A stretch of 41,719 nucleotides of DNA from Planctomycetota bacterium (GTDB taxonomy: Bacteria > Planctomycetota > J058), in contig JAHBXY010000074.1 in the NCBI GenBank assembly GCA_019636275.1, positions 1 to 41,719 on the forward strand. Direction: 5' to 3'. Below are positions 13,366-21,916 of this stretch, one piece after another (the first letter of the stretch is position 1; each line of letters begins with the position of its first letter). A model generated the notes under the pieces. The model ran no database searches, was not told where the DNA came from, and saw only the letters and a list, made by a program, of their open reading frames with translations. Position numbers and translations under genes: made by a program.

Positions 13366-14436
13366 ATGCGCCGCCTCCTCCTGATCCCGCTCGCCAGCGT
13401 GCTCCTGGCCGTCGGCTGCGGCTCCGCCGACAAGCGCGAGGTCCGGCCCGACGACGCGACGGCGTTCCGGCCGGAGGTCGCGCCCCTGACCTCCGCCTCG
13501 GCGGCCCCCGACGAGGTCGCCGCGCGCGAGCACCTCACGGCCGGGCGCTATGACGAGGCGCACGACGCCTTCTCCCGCCTGGCCACCTACGAGTCCGACC
13601 CGAACCGCCGCGCCGAGTTCCTGTTCTTCGCCGCCGAGGCCGCCCTGGGCGCCGGCGAGCACGAGGAGGCGTACGAGGCCTACCGCCGGCTCCTGCGCCG
13701 CTTCCCCTCGACCCCGCGATATCCGCTGGTCGTGGAGCGCATCTTCCTCATCGGGCGTCTCTACGCCGAGGGCAAGGCCATGACGACCACATGGTTCTTC
13801 GGCATGGAGATGAGCGACCGCTCGCTGGGCGTGGAGATCCTGGAGGAGTTCCAGCGCGCGCGCGAGCGGCACCCGCTCGCCGACGACGCCCTGCACGCGA
13901 TCGGCCTGGCCCGCGTCGCGCAGGAGGAGTTCGGCCTGGCGATCGACGCCTGGCAGAAGCTGATCGACGAGTACCCGCGCAGCGAGTGGGCCGAGACGGC
14001 CGAGTTCAAGATCGCGACCACCTACGTGCTCATGTCGGACGGCACCGACTACGACAAGCGCCCGCTGCTGACCGCCCTGCAGCGCCTGCGCCGCTACATC
14101 GAGCGCCACCCGACGGGCAACCACGTGGCCGAGGCGCGGGAGGAGGTGGCGCGCCTGGAGGAGGGGCTCGCCGCTCACAAGGTGGACGTGGCGCGCTTCT
14201 ACCTGCGGCGCGACCGGAACTACTCCGCAACGCTGGCGCTGGAGGAGGTCCTGCGCGACTTCCCGCGCACCGCCGCCGCGAAGGACGCCGCCCGGCTCAA
14301 GGCGGGGCTCACCGGCGTCAAGCCGCCGGAGCCCAAGCAGCACCAGGAGGACGAGGACGACGGGCCGCGGCCCGGCAGCCGGCGTCCGCCCCCGCCCGAC
14401 CTGCCGCCTGGCATGTTCCCGCAGCCGGTCGACTGA
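13366..14436 (+). CDS. BamD-like TPR lipoprotein
   Basis: A 356-residue lipoprotein with signal LLLIPLASVLLAVGC. TPR-like repeats include LTAGRYDEAHDAFSRLATYE, AGEHEEAYEAYRRLLRRFPS, VAQEEFGLAIDAWQKLIDEY and RNYSATLALEEVLRDFP. The pattern of repeats with the RFPST, EYPRS and DFPRT turns resembles BamD/YfiO and its YbgF-like relatives. BamD is the essential lipoprotein of the outer-membrane beta-barrel assembly machine. The C-terminal 50 residues are acidic and then Pro/Arg-rich and not part of the fold. The stop overlaps the next start (TGATG), so it is coupled to an lptE-like gene, which supports an outer-membrane assembly role. A generic TPR lipoprotein is the alternative. Confidence 0.75.
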   Translation: MRRLLLIPLASVLLAVGCGSADKREVRPDDATAFRPEVAPLTSASAAPDEVAAREHLTAGRYDEAHDAFSRLATYESDPNRRAEFLFFAAEAALGAGEHEEAYEAYRRLLRRFPSTPRYPLVVERIFLIGRLYAEGKAMTTTWFFGMEMSDRSLGVEILEEFQRARERHPLADDALHAIGLARVAQEEFGLAIDAWQKLIDEYPRSEWAETAEFKIATTYVLMSDGTDYDKRPLLTALQRLRRYIERHPTGNHVAEAREEVARLEEGLAAHKVDVARFYLRRDRNYSATLALEEVLRDFPRTAAAKDAARLKAGLTGVKPPEPKQHQEDEDDGPRPGSRRPPPPDLPPGMFPQPVD

Positions 14437-15311
14437 TGCGCCGCGCCCCTCGCTTCGGCCTCGGCCTCGGCCTCGCCACGCTCGCCTCGGCCGCCCTGGC
14501 GGCGCTCTCCGGCTGCTACAGCCTGGGGCTCGAGCCGGTCGAGGGGGCGCGCACGGTCGCGGTCCCCGTGTTCCAGAACAGGACCCTGCGGCGCGAGGTC
14601 GAGCACGCCCTCACGCGCCACGTCCGGCGCGAGGTGCTCGAGACCACGCCGCTCCACCTCGCCGCGGAGGACGCCGCCGACCTGGTCATCCGCGGGTCGG
14701 TGCAGGAGGTCCGCGAGCAGGTGCTGATCGCCGGGCCGGCGCAGGAGGTCGTGCACGCGGCCGTCACGGTCGCCGTCCGGTTCGCCGTCTTCACGCGCGA
14801 CGGCCGCATGGTCGTGGGCGACGACGTCGACGGCGACGGCCGACCCGACGGGGAGCTGGTGCGGGAGGGGTACGCCGAGTTCACGGCCGCCCGGGGCGAG
14901 ACCCGCGACACGGCGACAGACGAGGCCCTGCGGGACATCGCCGAGATGGTCGTGCAGGAGCTGACCGCGCGCCGCGACGACCGGCACGAGCCCAACGACG
15001 ACCCGCGCGAGGCGGTGACGATCACGCCGGGCCGCCAGGTGGCGCTCCGCCAGTGGAACGCCGACTGGTTCCGCGTCGTCGTCCCGCCCGGGCTGGGGCT
15101 CTCCGTCACGCTCCTGGCGCCCGAGGGGCCGTTCACGCTCACGCTGCGCTCGGCCTCCGCCGCGCCGCTCCCCGACGCCGTGATGGCGGCCGACGGCCGC
15201 GCCGGCCGCGTGCCCCCCGGACCGGCGGAGCGGACCGTCCTCGTCGGCGTGACGGGTGACGACCGCGGGCGCCCCTACCAGCTGCTCGTGCGCCTGTCGC
15301 CGATCGAGTGA
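14436..15311 (+). CDS. LptE-like LPS-assembly lipoprotein with C-terminal PPC-like domain
   Basis: A 291-residue lipoprotein. The signal ends in LAALSGCYSLG. Residues about 25-190 match the LptE pattern seen in planctomycetes: RTVAVPVFQNRTLRREVEHA, TRHVRREVLETTP, ADLVIRGSVQEVREQVL and a last helix DEALRDIAEMVVQELTA. LptE plugs the LptD beta-barrel for lipopolysaccharide insertion. From about 195 on (HEPNDDPREAVTITPG, then WNADWFRVVVPPGLGLSVTL) the sequence resembles a pre-peptidase C-terminal (PPC) beta-sandwich: a short EPNDD entry, DWFRV and an extended beta pattern. LptE normally ends at the helix, so this is a fusion. The start overlaps the bamD-like stop. The second domain is inferred only from sequence pattern. 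Confidence 0.75.
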   Translation: MRRAPRFGLGLGLATLASAALAALSGCYSLGLEPVEGARTVAVPVFQNRTLRREVEHALTRHVRREVLETTPLHLAAEDAADLVIRGSVQEVREQVLIAGPAQEVVHAAVTVAVRFAVFTRDGRMVVGDDVDGDGRPDGELVREGYAEFTAARGETRDTATDEALRDIAEMVVQELTARRDDRHEPNDDPREAVTITPGRQVALRQWNADWFRVVVPPGLGLSVTLLAPEGPFTLTLRSASAAPLPDAVMAADGRAGRVPPGPAERTVLVGVTGDDRGRPYQLLVRLSPIE

Positions 15312-15327
15312 GTGAGCCTGCTCGCTC

Positions 15328-15343
15328 GACCGGAGCTCCGGTC
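15328..15343. repeat. Perfect 16 bp palindrome after the lptE-like gene
   Basis: GACCGGAGCTCCGGTC is its own reverse complement and lies 16 nt after the lptE-like stop and 6 nt before a TAGCAT hexamer. It could be an operator overlapping the promoter of the membrane-protein gene, or a small terminator stem without a T tract. Confidence 0.5.
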
Positions 15344-15349
15344 CGCGCG

Positions 15350-15355
15350 TAGCAT
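15350..15355 (+). promoter_or_regulatory. -10-like hexamer with normal leader
   Basis: TAGCAT lies 24 nt before the GTG at 15380, and a clear GGAGGT Shine-Dalgarno sits between. It is a useful contrast to the leaderless cases: when the -10-like element is further away, a ribosome site is present. Confidence 0.35.
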
Positions 15356-15379
15356 GAGCGCCCCGCGGAGGTAACCGAC

Positions 15380-16000
15380 GTGAGCCCGCCCCTGCCCGAC
15401 CACTACGTGACCACCATCCGGCGGCTCGTGCGCTTCTCGGTGGTCTCGATCTTCGTCGGCCTGTGCCTCGGCGTCTGGTCGACGGACGCCAACAAGCGGC
15501 TGCGCTACCTCGAGGTCACCGGCGCGCCGCGCCGCCTCACGGCCGAGGACCGCGCGGCCGAGGGCTCCCGGGTCGAGATGGAGCTCCCGCCGGGCCTCAT
15601 GTGGGAGGTCGGGATCGACCTGCGCCTCAGCCACGGGCACGTGATCCTGATCGGCGGCGTCCTGCCGTTGTGCCTCGCGGCGGCGCTCGCGGTGGTCCAC
15701 ATGATGGGCGGCGCCACGATCGGCCGCGGCACGCTCGAGGCGTTCTACTGGCTCTACCTCGTGGGCGGGCTCGCGGCCATGGGGCTGATCATCTACAAGG
15801 GCTGGTTCCTCATGGCCTACGTGGGCGTCGAGGAGGCCGGCGGCTTCGACCTCGCCAAAATCCACGGCGCCATGTTCGGCGGGAGCCGGGCCCTGAAGGG
15901 AGCGGCCTACGGGCTCTCCCACACGATCCTCGCCGCCGCCGTGGGGATCATCGCCGTCGCCCTGTGGCGGGCGGTCGGCCGGCGCCGCCCGGCGCCCTGA
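15380..16000 (+). CDS. Hypothetical four-helix membrane protein
   Basis: A 206-residue protein with four hydrophobic segments: FSVVSIFVGLCLGVW, HVILIGGVLPLCLAAALAVV, FYWLYLVGGLAAMGLIIYKG and HTILAAAVGIIAVALW. Helix 2 is preceded by LSHGH and followed by HMM, and helix 4 starts with LSHT. The several histidines at helix ends could bind heme or metal, but I recognise no family. A periplasmic loop of about 55 residues separates helices 1 and 2. GGAGGT lies 7 nt before the GTG start. It is the last of the plus-strand run that starts with recO and converges on the HEAT-repeat gene. Function unknown. Confidence 0.7.
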   Translation: MSPPLPDHYVTTIRRLVRFSVVSIFVGLCLGVWSTDANKRLRYLEVTGAPRRLTAEDRAAEGSRVEMELPPGLMWEVGIDLRLSHGHVILIGGVLPLCLAAALAVVHMMGGATIGRGTLEAFYWLYLVGGLAAMGLIIYKGWFLMAYVGVEEAGGFDLAKIHGAMFGGSRALKGAAYGLSHTILAAAVGIIAVALWRAVGRRRPAP

Positions 16001-16180
16001 GCCACACGCCGCCAGCGGCGGGCCGTCTCACAGCGGCCGTCGCTTGTCTGATGTCCACGTCCGGGCGCGCGGCCCATGCTCCGATCCGCAGTGAGGCACC
16101 TGGCGCCCTCGCTCCGGCCGCTTCGCGGCCTTCGCTCGGGGATGCGCGCCACCGCTCGATCTGCTCGCCTCGCTCGCAGA

Positions 16181-16199
16181 TCAGCGGTGAGCGCGGTCA
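16181..16199 (-). repeat. Stop-codon-adjacent 19 bp repeat, copy 1
   Basis: On the minus strand, beginning with the stop codon of the HEAT gene, TGACCGCGCTCACCGCTGA matches the sequence beginning with the stop of the M6 protease gene at 34249 at 18 of 19 positions. A weaker match (TGATCT and GAGGCG) continues downstream. Confidence 0.5.
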
Positions 16200-18428
16200 G
16201 TTCGGGACGAGGCGCCGCGGCCAGGTGTCGGCGACCAGCCGCAGGAGCGTCTCGTCCTCGAGCCGCAGCCGCCCGACCAGCCGCTCGAAGCGCGGGTCGC
16301 CGCGGAGGCCGTCGAGGTCGCTGTCCGCCAGCATGTGCTGCGGGTCGCGGTAGCCGTGGCGCACCGACCGGCGCAGGTAGCGGAGCGCGTCGTCGGTCCG
16401 CCCCGCGAGCGCGTGGCCGCAGGCGACGTTGTAGCTGGCGATGTGGTCGCCGGGGCGGCACCAGAGCATGCGGCGGAACTCGACGATCGCCTCGTCCATG
16501 GCCTCGGCGTAGAGCAGCTCGATGCCCAGCCGGTTCTGCAGGGTGAGCCGGTCCTCGCCGGGCCGGCGATCCTGCTCCATGCGCACCAGGCGCTCGCGCG
16601 CCAGCGGCAACCCGATGCGCTGCACGGGCCCGGGGTCGCCGGCGCGGGCCAGCACGCGCATGAGCTCGAGCGCGTCGTCGTTCTGCTGCTGGCCGCGCGC
16701 CGGGGCGCCGACCGCGCGCCTGAGCACCTCGAGCGCGTGGGCCCGGTCGACCTTCACCAGCGCGGCGCCCGCCGCCGGTCGCAGCCCTCCGCCGAAGTTC
16801 GCCACGTAGCGGGCCAGCATGGCCTTGAGCGAGGTCGTCAGCGCCGGGTCGAGCGGCGGCCCCACCTCGGCCAGGATCGGCAGGACCGGGCCGAGGACCC
16901 GCAGCTCGCCGCGCTCGACCAGCCGCACCAGGGCCACCCGGGCGTCGTCGCAGGCGGGGGCGAGGTCGCCCAGGGCGCGCGCCAGCCGCTCGAGCTCGTT
17001 CTCGGTGATGTTCGGCTCGTCCAGGCGGACCGCCAGCGGCTGCGTCGACAGCCGCGCCAGGAGCGCCACCGCCTCGGGCGCCGCGTCCGCGGGGGTGCGG
17101 CCGAGGGCGCGGATGATCCGCAGGCGACGCGCCCGCCCCGTGCCGGACGCGGGGTCGAGCATGCCGCCGAGCGCCGCCACGCCGGGGGCGCCGAGCCGGG
17201 CCAGGCCGTAGAAGATCCGGTCGTCATCGCCCAGCTCGCCCGCCGCGAGGAGGCCTTGCAAGGCCTCGAGCGCCCCGGGCGCGCGCACGGCGCCCAGGGC
17301 CCAGCCGGCGAGCGCCCGCACGTCGCGGTCGGGGTCCTGGAGCAGCGGGCGCAGCGCCGCCGCGGAGCCCGGCTGGCCGAGGAGGCCCAGCGTGCGCACC
17401 GCCTGCCGCCGCAGCCCGAGCGGCGCCCGGGGGTCGCAGGCGACCTGCTCGGCCCGCTCCCGCGCCGGGCCGAGGCGCCGCTCGCCCGCGAGCCGCAGGG
17501 CCTCCTCCGCCACGACGGCGTCCGGGTCGCGCGTCAGGACCGCCACCGGCAGCAGCGCCTCGGCGTCCACGGGCAGGACGGACAGGGCGCGCAGCCCCGC
17601 CAGGCGGACCTCGGGCTGCGCGTGGCCGAGCGTCGGGGTCACGGCGGCGGCCGCCGCCTCCGCCCGCGCGGCGTCGGCCGCCTCGGCGACGAGCCGCGCC
17701 GCGCGCGCCTGCGCGAGGGGCGGGCCGCCGCCGATCACGGCGCGCAGCGCAGGATGCGCCGCCTCCGCCGGCAAGGCGGCGAAGCACAGGGCCAGCTCGT
17801 GGAAGCCCTCGTCGAGGTCCACGTCGGCGAGGGTGGCCAGGGTGGCGGCCATGTCGCGCGCCACGTCGCCCTCGGGCCTGACCCGCCGGATGATGTCCGC
17901 CACCAGGTCGAGCGCCACCACGGCGTAGCGCGTCCCGACCTCGCCCGCGCCCGCGCGCCGCCGGGCCAGGCGCACCAGGAGGTCGACCGTGCGCCCCGCC
18001 CGGCCCGCATCGCCGGCCTCGGCCTCGGCCGCGGCGAGGAGCGCCTCGCGCGCCTCGAGGGCCTGGGGGAACGTCGCCGCGTAGGTCGTCCGCCCCTCGA
18101 CGATCTGCCGCACGTGCTGCTCCGTCCGTGCGTCGCGCACGCTCAGCAGCGCCAGCACCTGGAAGCGAATGTCCGGATCGGGATGCGCGGCGAACGGGCG
18201 CAGGGCCTCCGGGGAGCGGGCGGCCACCTCGCTCAGCCGCGCCTGGGCCTCCGTCCGGGCCTCGGCGTCGTCGGCGGCGAGCGCCTGGACGAGCCTCGAC
18301 AGCTCGGCCGCTGTCGGTGCGGCCGCCGAAGCGGCTGGCGGTGGCGGATCCGACTGCGCGCTGGCCGACCGCGCCGTCGCCAGCAGGGCGAGGAGGAGGA
18401 GGAGCGGCGCCCACGCCGCGCCGGTCAC
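16197..18428 (-). CDS. Exported HEAT-repeat/TPR protein
   Basis: A 743-residue protein starting at a GTG that overlaps the PilZ stop (GTGA). Residues about 1-27 are a signal peptide (WAPLLLLLALLATARSASA). Most of the protein is HEAT-like helix pairs with Ala/Leu/Arg bias: HPDPDIRFQVLALLSVRDA, HAQPEVRLAGLRALSVLPVD, LRRQAVRTLGLLGQPGSAAA and DPDRDVRALAGWALGAVRAP. The end switches to TPR: RLGIELLYAEAMDEAIVEFR, then DHIASYNVACGHALAGRTDD and the TPR-end-of-operon motif LADSDLDGLRGDPRFERLV. Such proteins are probably periplasmic scaffolds. It is cotranscribed with the PilZ gene upstream. No enzymatic motif is visible. Confidence 0.85.
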   Translation of the reverse strand: MTGAAWAPLLLLLALLATARSASAQSDPPPPAASAAAPTAAELSRLVQALAADDAEARTEAQARLSEVAARSPEALRPFAAHPDPDIRFQVLALLSVRDARTEQHVRQIVEGRTTYAATFPQALEAREALLAAAEAEAGDAGRAGRTVDLLVRLARRRAGAGEVGTRYAVVALDLVADIIRRVRPEGDVARDMAATLATLADVDLDEGFHELALCFAALPAEAAHPALRAVIGGGPPLAQARAARLVAEAADAARAEAAAAAVTPTLGHAQPEVRLAGLRALSVLPVDAEALLPVAVLTRDPDAVVAEEALRLAGERRLGPARERAEQVACDPRAPLGLRRQAVRTLGLLGQPGSAAALRPLLQDPDRDVRALAGWALGAVRAPGALEALQGLLAAGELGDDDRIFYGLARLGAPGVAALGGMLDPASGTGRARRLRIIRALGRTPADAAPEAVALLARLSTQPLAVRLDEPNITENELERLARALGDLAPACDDARVALVRLVERGELRVLGPVLPILAEVGPPLDPALTTSLKAMLARYVANFGGGLRPAAGAALVKVDRAHALEVLRRAVGAPARGQQQNDDALELMRVLARAGDPGPVQRIGLPLARERLVRMEQDRRPGEDRLTLQNRLGIELLYAEAMDEAIVEFRRMLWCRPGDHIASYNVACGHALAGRTDDALRYLRRSVRHGYRDPQHMLADSDLDGLRGDPRFERLVGRLRLEDETLLRLVADTWPRRLVPN

Positions 18429-18910
18429 GACGGCATCGACCCGGGGCCGAACCCGTCCTCGAGCAGCTCGCGGCGGTTGAACTTGCGGGTGCGGATCTGC
18501 ACCCCGATCAGGAACTTCGACAGGTTGCTGCGATGCTCGGGCTCGAGCTGCTCGAACTGCACGCCCAGGTCGTAGGGCGGGTGCAACTGCCCCGGACGGT
18601 GCTCCGGGCTGGGCCGGCACCAGCGGAGCGAGGCCAGCGCCTTGATCGGCCTGCTGCCATCAGGCACCACCAGGTTGAGGCCGATCAGGATCCGGCCCTC
18701 GCCCAGCCGCGGCAGCCACTCGGGCCCAGGGATCGGGCCGGTGAAGAGCATGCCGCCCTTGCTCAGGTTGTGGACGAGCCCCGGGAAGATCTTGTCGCAC
18801 TGATACTGCTCGACGTGCGACAGGAACTTGTAGCGGACGCCGAGGTTCTCGGCGGGGCGGAACTTGATCCGCGCCGCGCGCCGCTTCTCGTTACCGCCGA
18901 CGGTGGACAT
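18425..18910 (-). CDS. PilZ-domain protein
   Basis: A 161-residue protein starting MSTVGGNEKRRAARIKFRPA. The KRRAARIKFR cluster matches the RxxxR motif, and LVHNLSKGGMLF gives a canonical NxSxxG, so cyclic di-GMP binding is likely. The domain continues with RILIGLNLVVPDG and ALASLRWCRPSPE and ends with an extension of about 40 residues (YDLGVQFEQLEPEHRSNLSK). The ATG at 18910 is preferred over an in-frame start 30 nt upstream because it leaves a short N-terminus and has GAGGG at about 7 nt. It overlaps the HEAT gene by four bases and diverges from pfkA. Confidence 0.85.
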   Translation of the reverse strand: MSTVGGNEKRRAARIKFRPAENLGVRYKFLSHVEQYQCDKIFPGLVHNLSKGGMLFTGPIPGPEWLPRLGEGRILIGLNLVVPDGSRPIKALASLRWCRPSPEHRPGQLHPPYDLGVQFEQLEPEHRSNLSKFLIGVQIRTRKFNRRELLEDGFGPGSMPS

Positions 18911-18961
18911 CGCTCGCCCTCGCGCGACCCCGTCGCGCACGTGGGGTGGAGCCTAACAGAC

Positions 18962-18967
18962 TAGGAT
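18962..18967 (+). promoter_or_regulatory. -10-like hexamer upstream of pfkA
   Basis: TAGGAT lies 25 nt before the ATG at 18993, and GAGGTGG sits between as a ribosome site. It lies in the 82 bp gap between the divergent PilZ and pfkA genes. Confidence 0.35.
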
Positions 18968-18992
18968 CTTGTCCGACAGGGGCGAGGTGGAC

Positions 18993-20120
18993 ATGAAGCT
19001 GGGGGTCCTGATCGGCGGGAGCGACGCGCCGGGGCTCAACGCGGTCATCCGGGCGGTCGTGCGCACGGCGGTGTTCCGATACCGATCGGACGTGGTCGGG
19101 GTCAGCCACGGGTTCGAGGGCCTGCTGCGGCCCCCCGAGGTCTGGCCGCTCGGGCCCGGCGACGTGCGGGGCCTGTCGCGCCGGGGCGGGGCGATCCTCG
19201 GCTCGTGCAACCGGGGCAGCCCGTTCTCGAGCGAGGGCCGGGACCGCTCGGACGAGGTCCTCGAGACGGTGCGCTGGATGGGGATCGACGCCCTCGTGTG
19301 CGTCGGCGGCGACGGCTCGCTGGCGATCGCCGACCGCCTCCACCGCCTGGGCGTGCCGATCGTCGGCATCCCCAAGACGGTCGAGAACGACCTCGACGGC
19401 ACGGGGGTCACGTTCGGCTACTCGACCGCCGTCGAGATCGCCTGCGAGGCGATCGACAAGCTGCAGACCACCCGCGAGACCCAGCACCGGGTCATGTACA
19501 TCGAGGTCGTCGGCCGGCGCGCCGGCTGGATCGCGCTCTCGGCCGGGATCGCCGGCGCGGCGGACGTGATCCTGATCCCGGAGATCCCGTACCGCGTCGA
19601 CGCGATCGCCGAGGTGGTCCGCGAGCGCGCGGCCCAGGGCAAGCCCTCGACGATCGTCGTCGTCGCCGAGGGGGCGCGCGAGGTGGGCGGCGCGCCGGCG
19701 TACGAGGACCCCGGCGTGCGGCGGCAGGGCGGCGTGGCCAGCAGCCTGGCCGCCCGGGTCGAGGCGCTCTGCCAGGCGGACTACCGGGTGACGGTGCTCG
19801 GCCACCTCCAGCGCGGCGGCGCGCCCAACGCGCAGGACCGGATCCTGGCCACGCGCTTCGGCGCGGCGGCCGTGAAGGCGGCGCACGAGGGGCGCTCGGG
19901 TCAGATGGTCGGGATCGCCGGCAGCGAGATCGTGCACGTCCCGCTCGACCGAGCCGTGGGGACGATCAAGGCGGTCGACCCGCAGAGCGAGCTCGTGTGG
20001 ACCGCGGTGTCCGTGGGGACGTCGTTCGGCGTGCCGGTCGAGGAGCTCGCCGCCCTCCCGCGGCCGGCGCAGGCGCCTGTCGCCGCCGGGCCGGCGGCGG
20101 GCGGTCGGGCCGGGCCGTGA
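18993..20120 (+). CDS. pfkA: 6-phosphofructokinase (group III, predicted ATP-dependent)
   Basis: A 375-residue phosphofructokinase that phosphorylates fructose 6-phosphate to fructose 1,6-bisphosphate in glycolysis. LGVLIGGSDAPGLNAVIRAV is the nucleotide-binding start. GGDGS (105-109) and PKTVENDLDGT (127-137) set the phosphoryl donor: Gly at the first diagnostic position goes with ATP, while Asp there would indicate pyrophosphate, and Lys in PKT marks group III enzymes. TFGYSTAVE and YIEVVGRRAGWIAL are the substrate region, and LGHLQRGGAPNAQDR the C-terminal signature. The last 25 residues are an Ala/Pro/Gly tail. The ATG at 18993 has GAGGTGG upstream. The donor prediction rests on two residues. 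Confidence 0.93.
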   Translation: MKLGVLIGGSDAPGLNAVIRAVVRTAVFRYRSDVVGVSHGFEGLLRPPEVWPLGPGDVRGLSRRGGAILGSCNRGSPFSSEGRDRSDEVLETVRWMGIDALVCVGGDGSLAIADRLHRLGVPIVGIPKTVENDLDGTGVTFGYSTAVEIACEAIDKLQTTRETQHRVMYIEVVGRRAGWIALSAGIAGAADVILIPEIPYRVDAIAEVVRERAAQGKPSTIVVVAEGAREVGGAPAYEDPGVRRQGGVASSLAARVEALCQADYRVTVLGHLQRGGAPNAQDRILATRFGAAAVKAAHEGRSGQMVGIAGSEIVHVPLDRAVGTIKAVDPQSELVWTAVSVGTSFGVPVEELAALPRPAQAPVAAGPAAGGRAGP

Positions 20121-20138
20121 CGCCCCGCGGGCGCGCGC

Positions 20139-21198
20139 GTGGCTGACCCCCCGTCGGAGGACCCCGCCGCGATCCGCGAGGCCCTCGCGCGGGGCGAGGT
20201 GCGGCGGGTCGTCGCGGCGCGCGTGGCGCGCGTGGGCGACACGCTCCACGTGCGGCCGGCGCTCGAGCTCCTGGCCGCGGCGCTGCCGGCGGTCCGCGTC
20301 GCTCCCTGGCCTCGGACTGCGCCCTGCCGCCGCGCGCAGCACCGCCACCCAGCGAGGTGCTCACCGCGCCGCACGGCCTCGCCCCGGGCGCTGCTCGGGC
20401 AGCGCCGCCTCGCCCTGCGCGCCGGCGAGCCGGTCGACCTGTGGCTCGGGCTCGAGGACAAGCCCTGGGCGCGGCGCCTGGCCAGGCCTCGGCTGCCGCT
20501 TCTTCCACGCGACGAGCACGGCCGGGAGCACGTCGTCGAGCGCAAGGCGGGGGTCCTCGCGCCGCTCGGGCTCTGGCAGGGCGGCGCGCCGCCGCCGTGC
20601 GCTGGCGGCCGCTCGACGCCGCGCTCGCGGCCGCCCGCGCGCGCAACGCCGCTCCCGCGGCCGATCGTCGGCCTGGGTCGGCAGCCACGCCATGGGCGGC
20701 CTGCTCGCGCCGCGCCGCCGCCGCGACCCCTCGCCCGGCTGGGTGCGCGGCGCCGGTCAGGCCCTGCACGCGGCGCTCGGCGCGGGCGTCGTCGTCCAGG
20801 CCGGCGCGGGCGGCGCCGAGCGCCGCGCCGCCCGCGAGGCCCACGCGGCCCTCCTGCGCGCGGGCGTCCCGGCGCTCCTCCTCGACGGCCTGGACCTCGA
20901 GGCCCTCGGCGGCGCGCTGGCGGCCCTCGACCTCTACGTGTCCGCGAACACCGGCCCTGCCCACCTGGCGGCCGCGTGCGGCACGCCGCTGGTGCTGCTC
21001 GAGGGACCCTCGACCGCCGCCGCCCGCCCCTGGGGGGCCGAGCGCGTCGACGTGGTGAACCTCGGCCTCCCCTGCAGCCCCTGCCGCGGCAGCCCGCACG
21101 GCCGCGCGTGCCTCGCGCCGCGCTGCCTCGACGACGTGCCGTTCGCGCGCGTCGTCGCCGCCGCGCGCCAGGTCATCGACGGTGACCGGGGCGCCTGA
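20139..21198 (+). pseudogene. GT9 heptosyltransferase-like gene broken across three frames
   Basis: Pieces of a glycosyltransferase family 9 protein (ADP-heptose:LPS heptosyltransferase type) appear in order but in different frames. The N-terminal RVVAARVARVGDTLHVRPAL runs from 20139 to about 20300. LASDCALPPRAAPP is in another frame (about 20300-20400). The first frame resumes with GEPVDLWLGLEDKPWARRLA and HVVERKAGVLAPLGLW. From about 20680 a third frame carries the end: GSHAMGGLLAPRRR, then STANTGPAHLAAA-like DLYVSANTGPAHLAAACGTP and the PCSPC cysteines. At least three indels are needed. It is either a decaying gene or an intact gene with assembly errors. It follows pfkA by 18 nt on the same strand. 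Confidence 0.7.
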
Positions 21199-21203
21199 CC
21201 GAG

Positions 21204-21270
21204 GCGCGGGGGCGCCCCCGCGGAGGGCGACGCCGGCGCCGACGCCGCCCTCCGGCGGTCGCCCCCGCGC
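21204..21270. terminator. Large GC-rich nested hairpin between convergent genes
   Basis: Outer arms GCGCGGGGGCG (21204-21214) and CGCCCCCGCGC (21260-21270) enclose inner arms CGGAGGGCG (21221-21229) and CGCCCTCCG (21246-21254); both pairs are perfect. The element begins 6 nt after the GT9-like stop and faces the tsaE gene end, so it could terminate transcription from both sides. There is no T tract. Confidence 0.6.
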
Positions 21271-21404
21271 GTTCAGCGCGCGGGACGCCGGGGAGACTCG
21301 ATCCGAGTTGTCAAAGACCGGGGGCCTCTCGAGGCGAACGAAAGACTAACCTGCGGGTCCGACAACCCCGGTCAGCTCGGCGCCGATCGCCGAGGCCCGC
21401 GCGG

Positions 21405-21875
21405 TCACACCACGGCGCGAACCGCCTCGAGCGCCGCCGCCGAGGCCGGCCCGCCGGCCTCGAGCGTCGCGCGCCGCGCCGGGTCGGCGTGGGCCAGGCG
21501 CACGGTGAGCCGGTCGCCCGGCAGCGCGGCGGCGATCCGGTCGGCCCACTCGATGAGGACCGCCCGCGGGCCCTCCTCGAGCGCGCCGAACCCCAGGTCG
21601 ACGAACGCGCCGGGGCTCTCGAGCCGGTAGGCGTCGACGTGCAGGACCTCCGGCGCGCCGGGGTACTCGGCCGCGATGATGAAGGTCGGGCTGACGACGT
21701 CGTCCTCGTCGACCCCGCCGGCGGCCGCGATCGCCGCCTTCGCCAGCGCCGTCTTCCCGGCGCCCAGGTCGCCCTCGAGGGCCACGACGAGCCCAGGCCG
21801 CAGGGCCTGGCCGAGGGCACGGCCCAGGCGGCGCGTGGCGTCCGGGTCGGGCAGCTCGAGCGTCCAGGGCGTCAC
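21405..21875 (-). CDS. tsaE: tRNA threonylcarbamoyladenosine ATPase TsaE
   Basis: A 156-residue P-loop ATPase that works with TsaB and TsaD to make t6A37 in ANN-decoding tRNAs. The Walker A motif is ALEGDLGAGKTALAK. SPTFIIAAEYPG is the TsaE switch segment, HVDAYRLESPGAFVDLGF the next conserved block, and VLIEWADRIAAALP the Walker B-like strand with Glu-Trp. The length matches the family. It starts at a GTG at 21875, 56 nt from the divergent mutL start. Confidence 0.93.
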   Translation of the reverse strand: MTPWTLELPDPDATRRLGRALGQALRPGLVVALEGDLGAGKTALAKAAIAAAGGVDEDDVVSPTFIIAAEYPGAPEVLHVDAYRLESPGAFVDLGFGALEEGPRAVLIEWADRIAAALPGDRLTVRLAHADPARRATLEAGGPASAAALEAVRAVV

Positions 21876-21916
21876 GCCCGGATCTTCGCACGCCCGGACC
21901 TGTCCGAGGGACCGCG

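Noticed and set aside
15380..16000. Cytochrome b or heme-copper subunit
   Set aside because: Histidines lie at helix ends, but their number and spacing do not match a known heme-binding family.
18993..20120. Pyrophosphate-dependent phosphofructokinase
   Set aside because: The diagnostic motif is GGDGS, with Gly where pyrophosphate enzymes have Asp, so ATP is the better prediction although PKT is present.
20139..21198. Further selenoprotein or programmed frameshift in the GT9-like gene
   Set aside because: The breaks are frame changes at several sites and not in-frame TGA codons; no slippery heptamer with a following stem was convincing at any of them.
21204..21270. Small structured noncoding RNA
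   Set aside because: The nested hairpin lies between two gene ends and is best explained as a bidirectional terminator; no promoter is seen.
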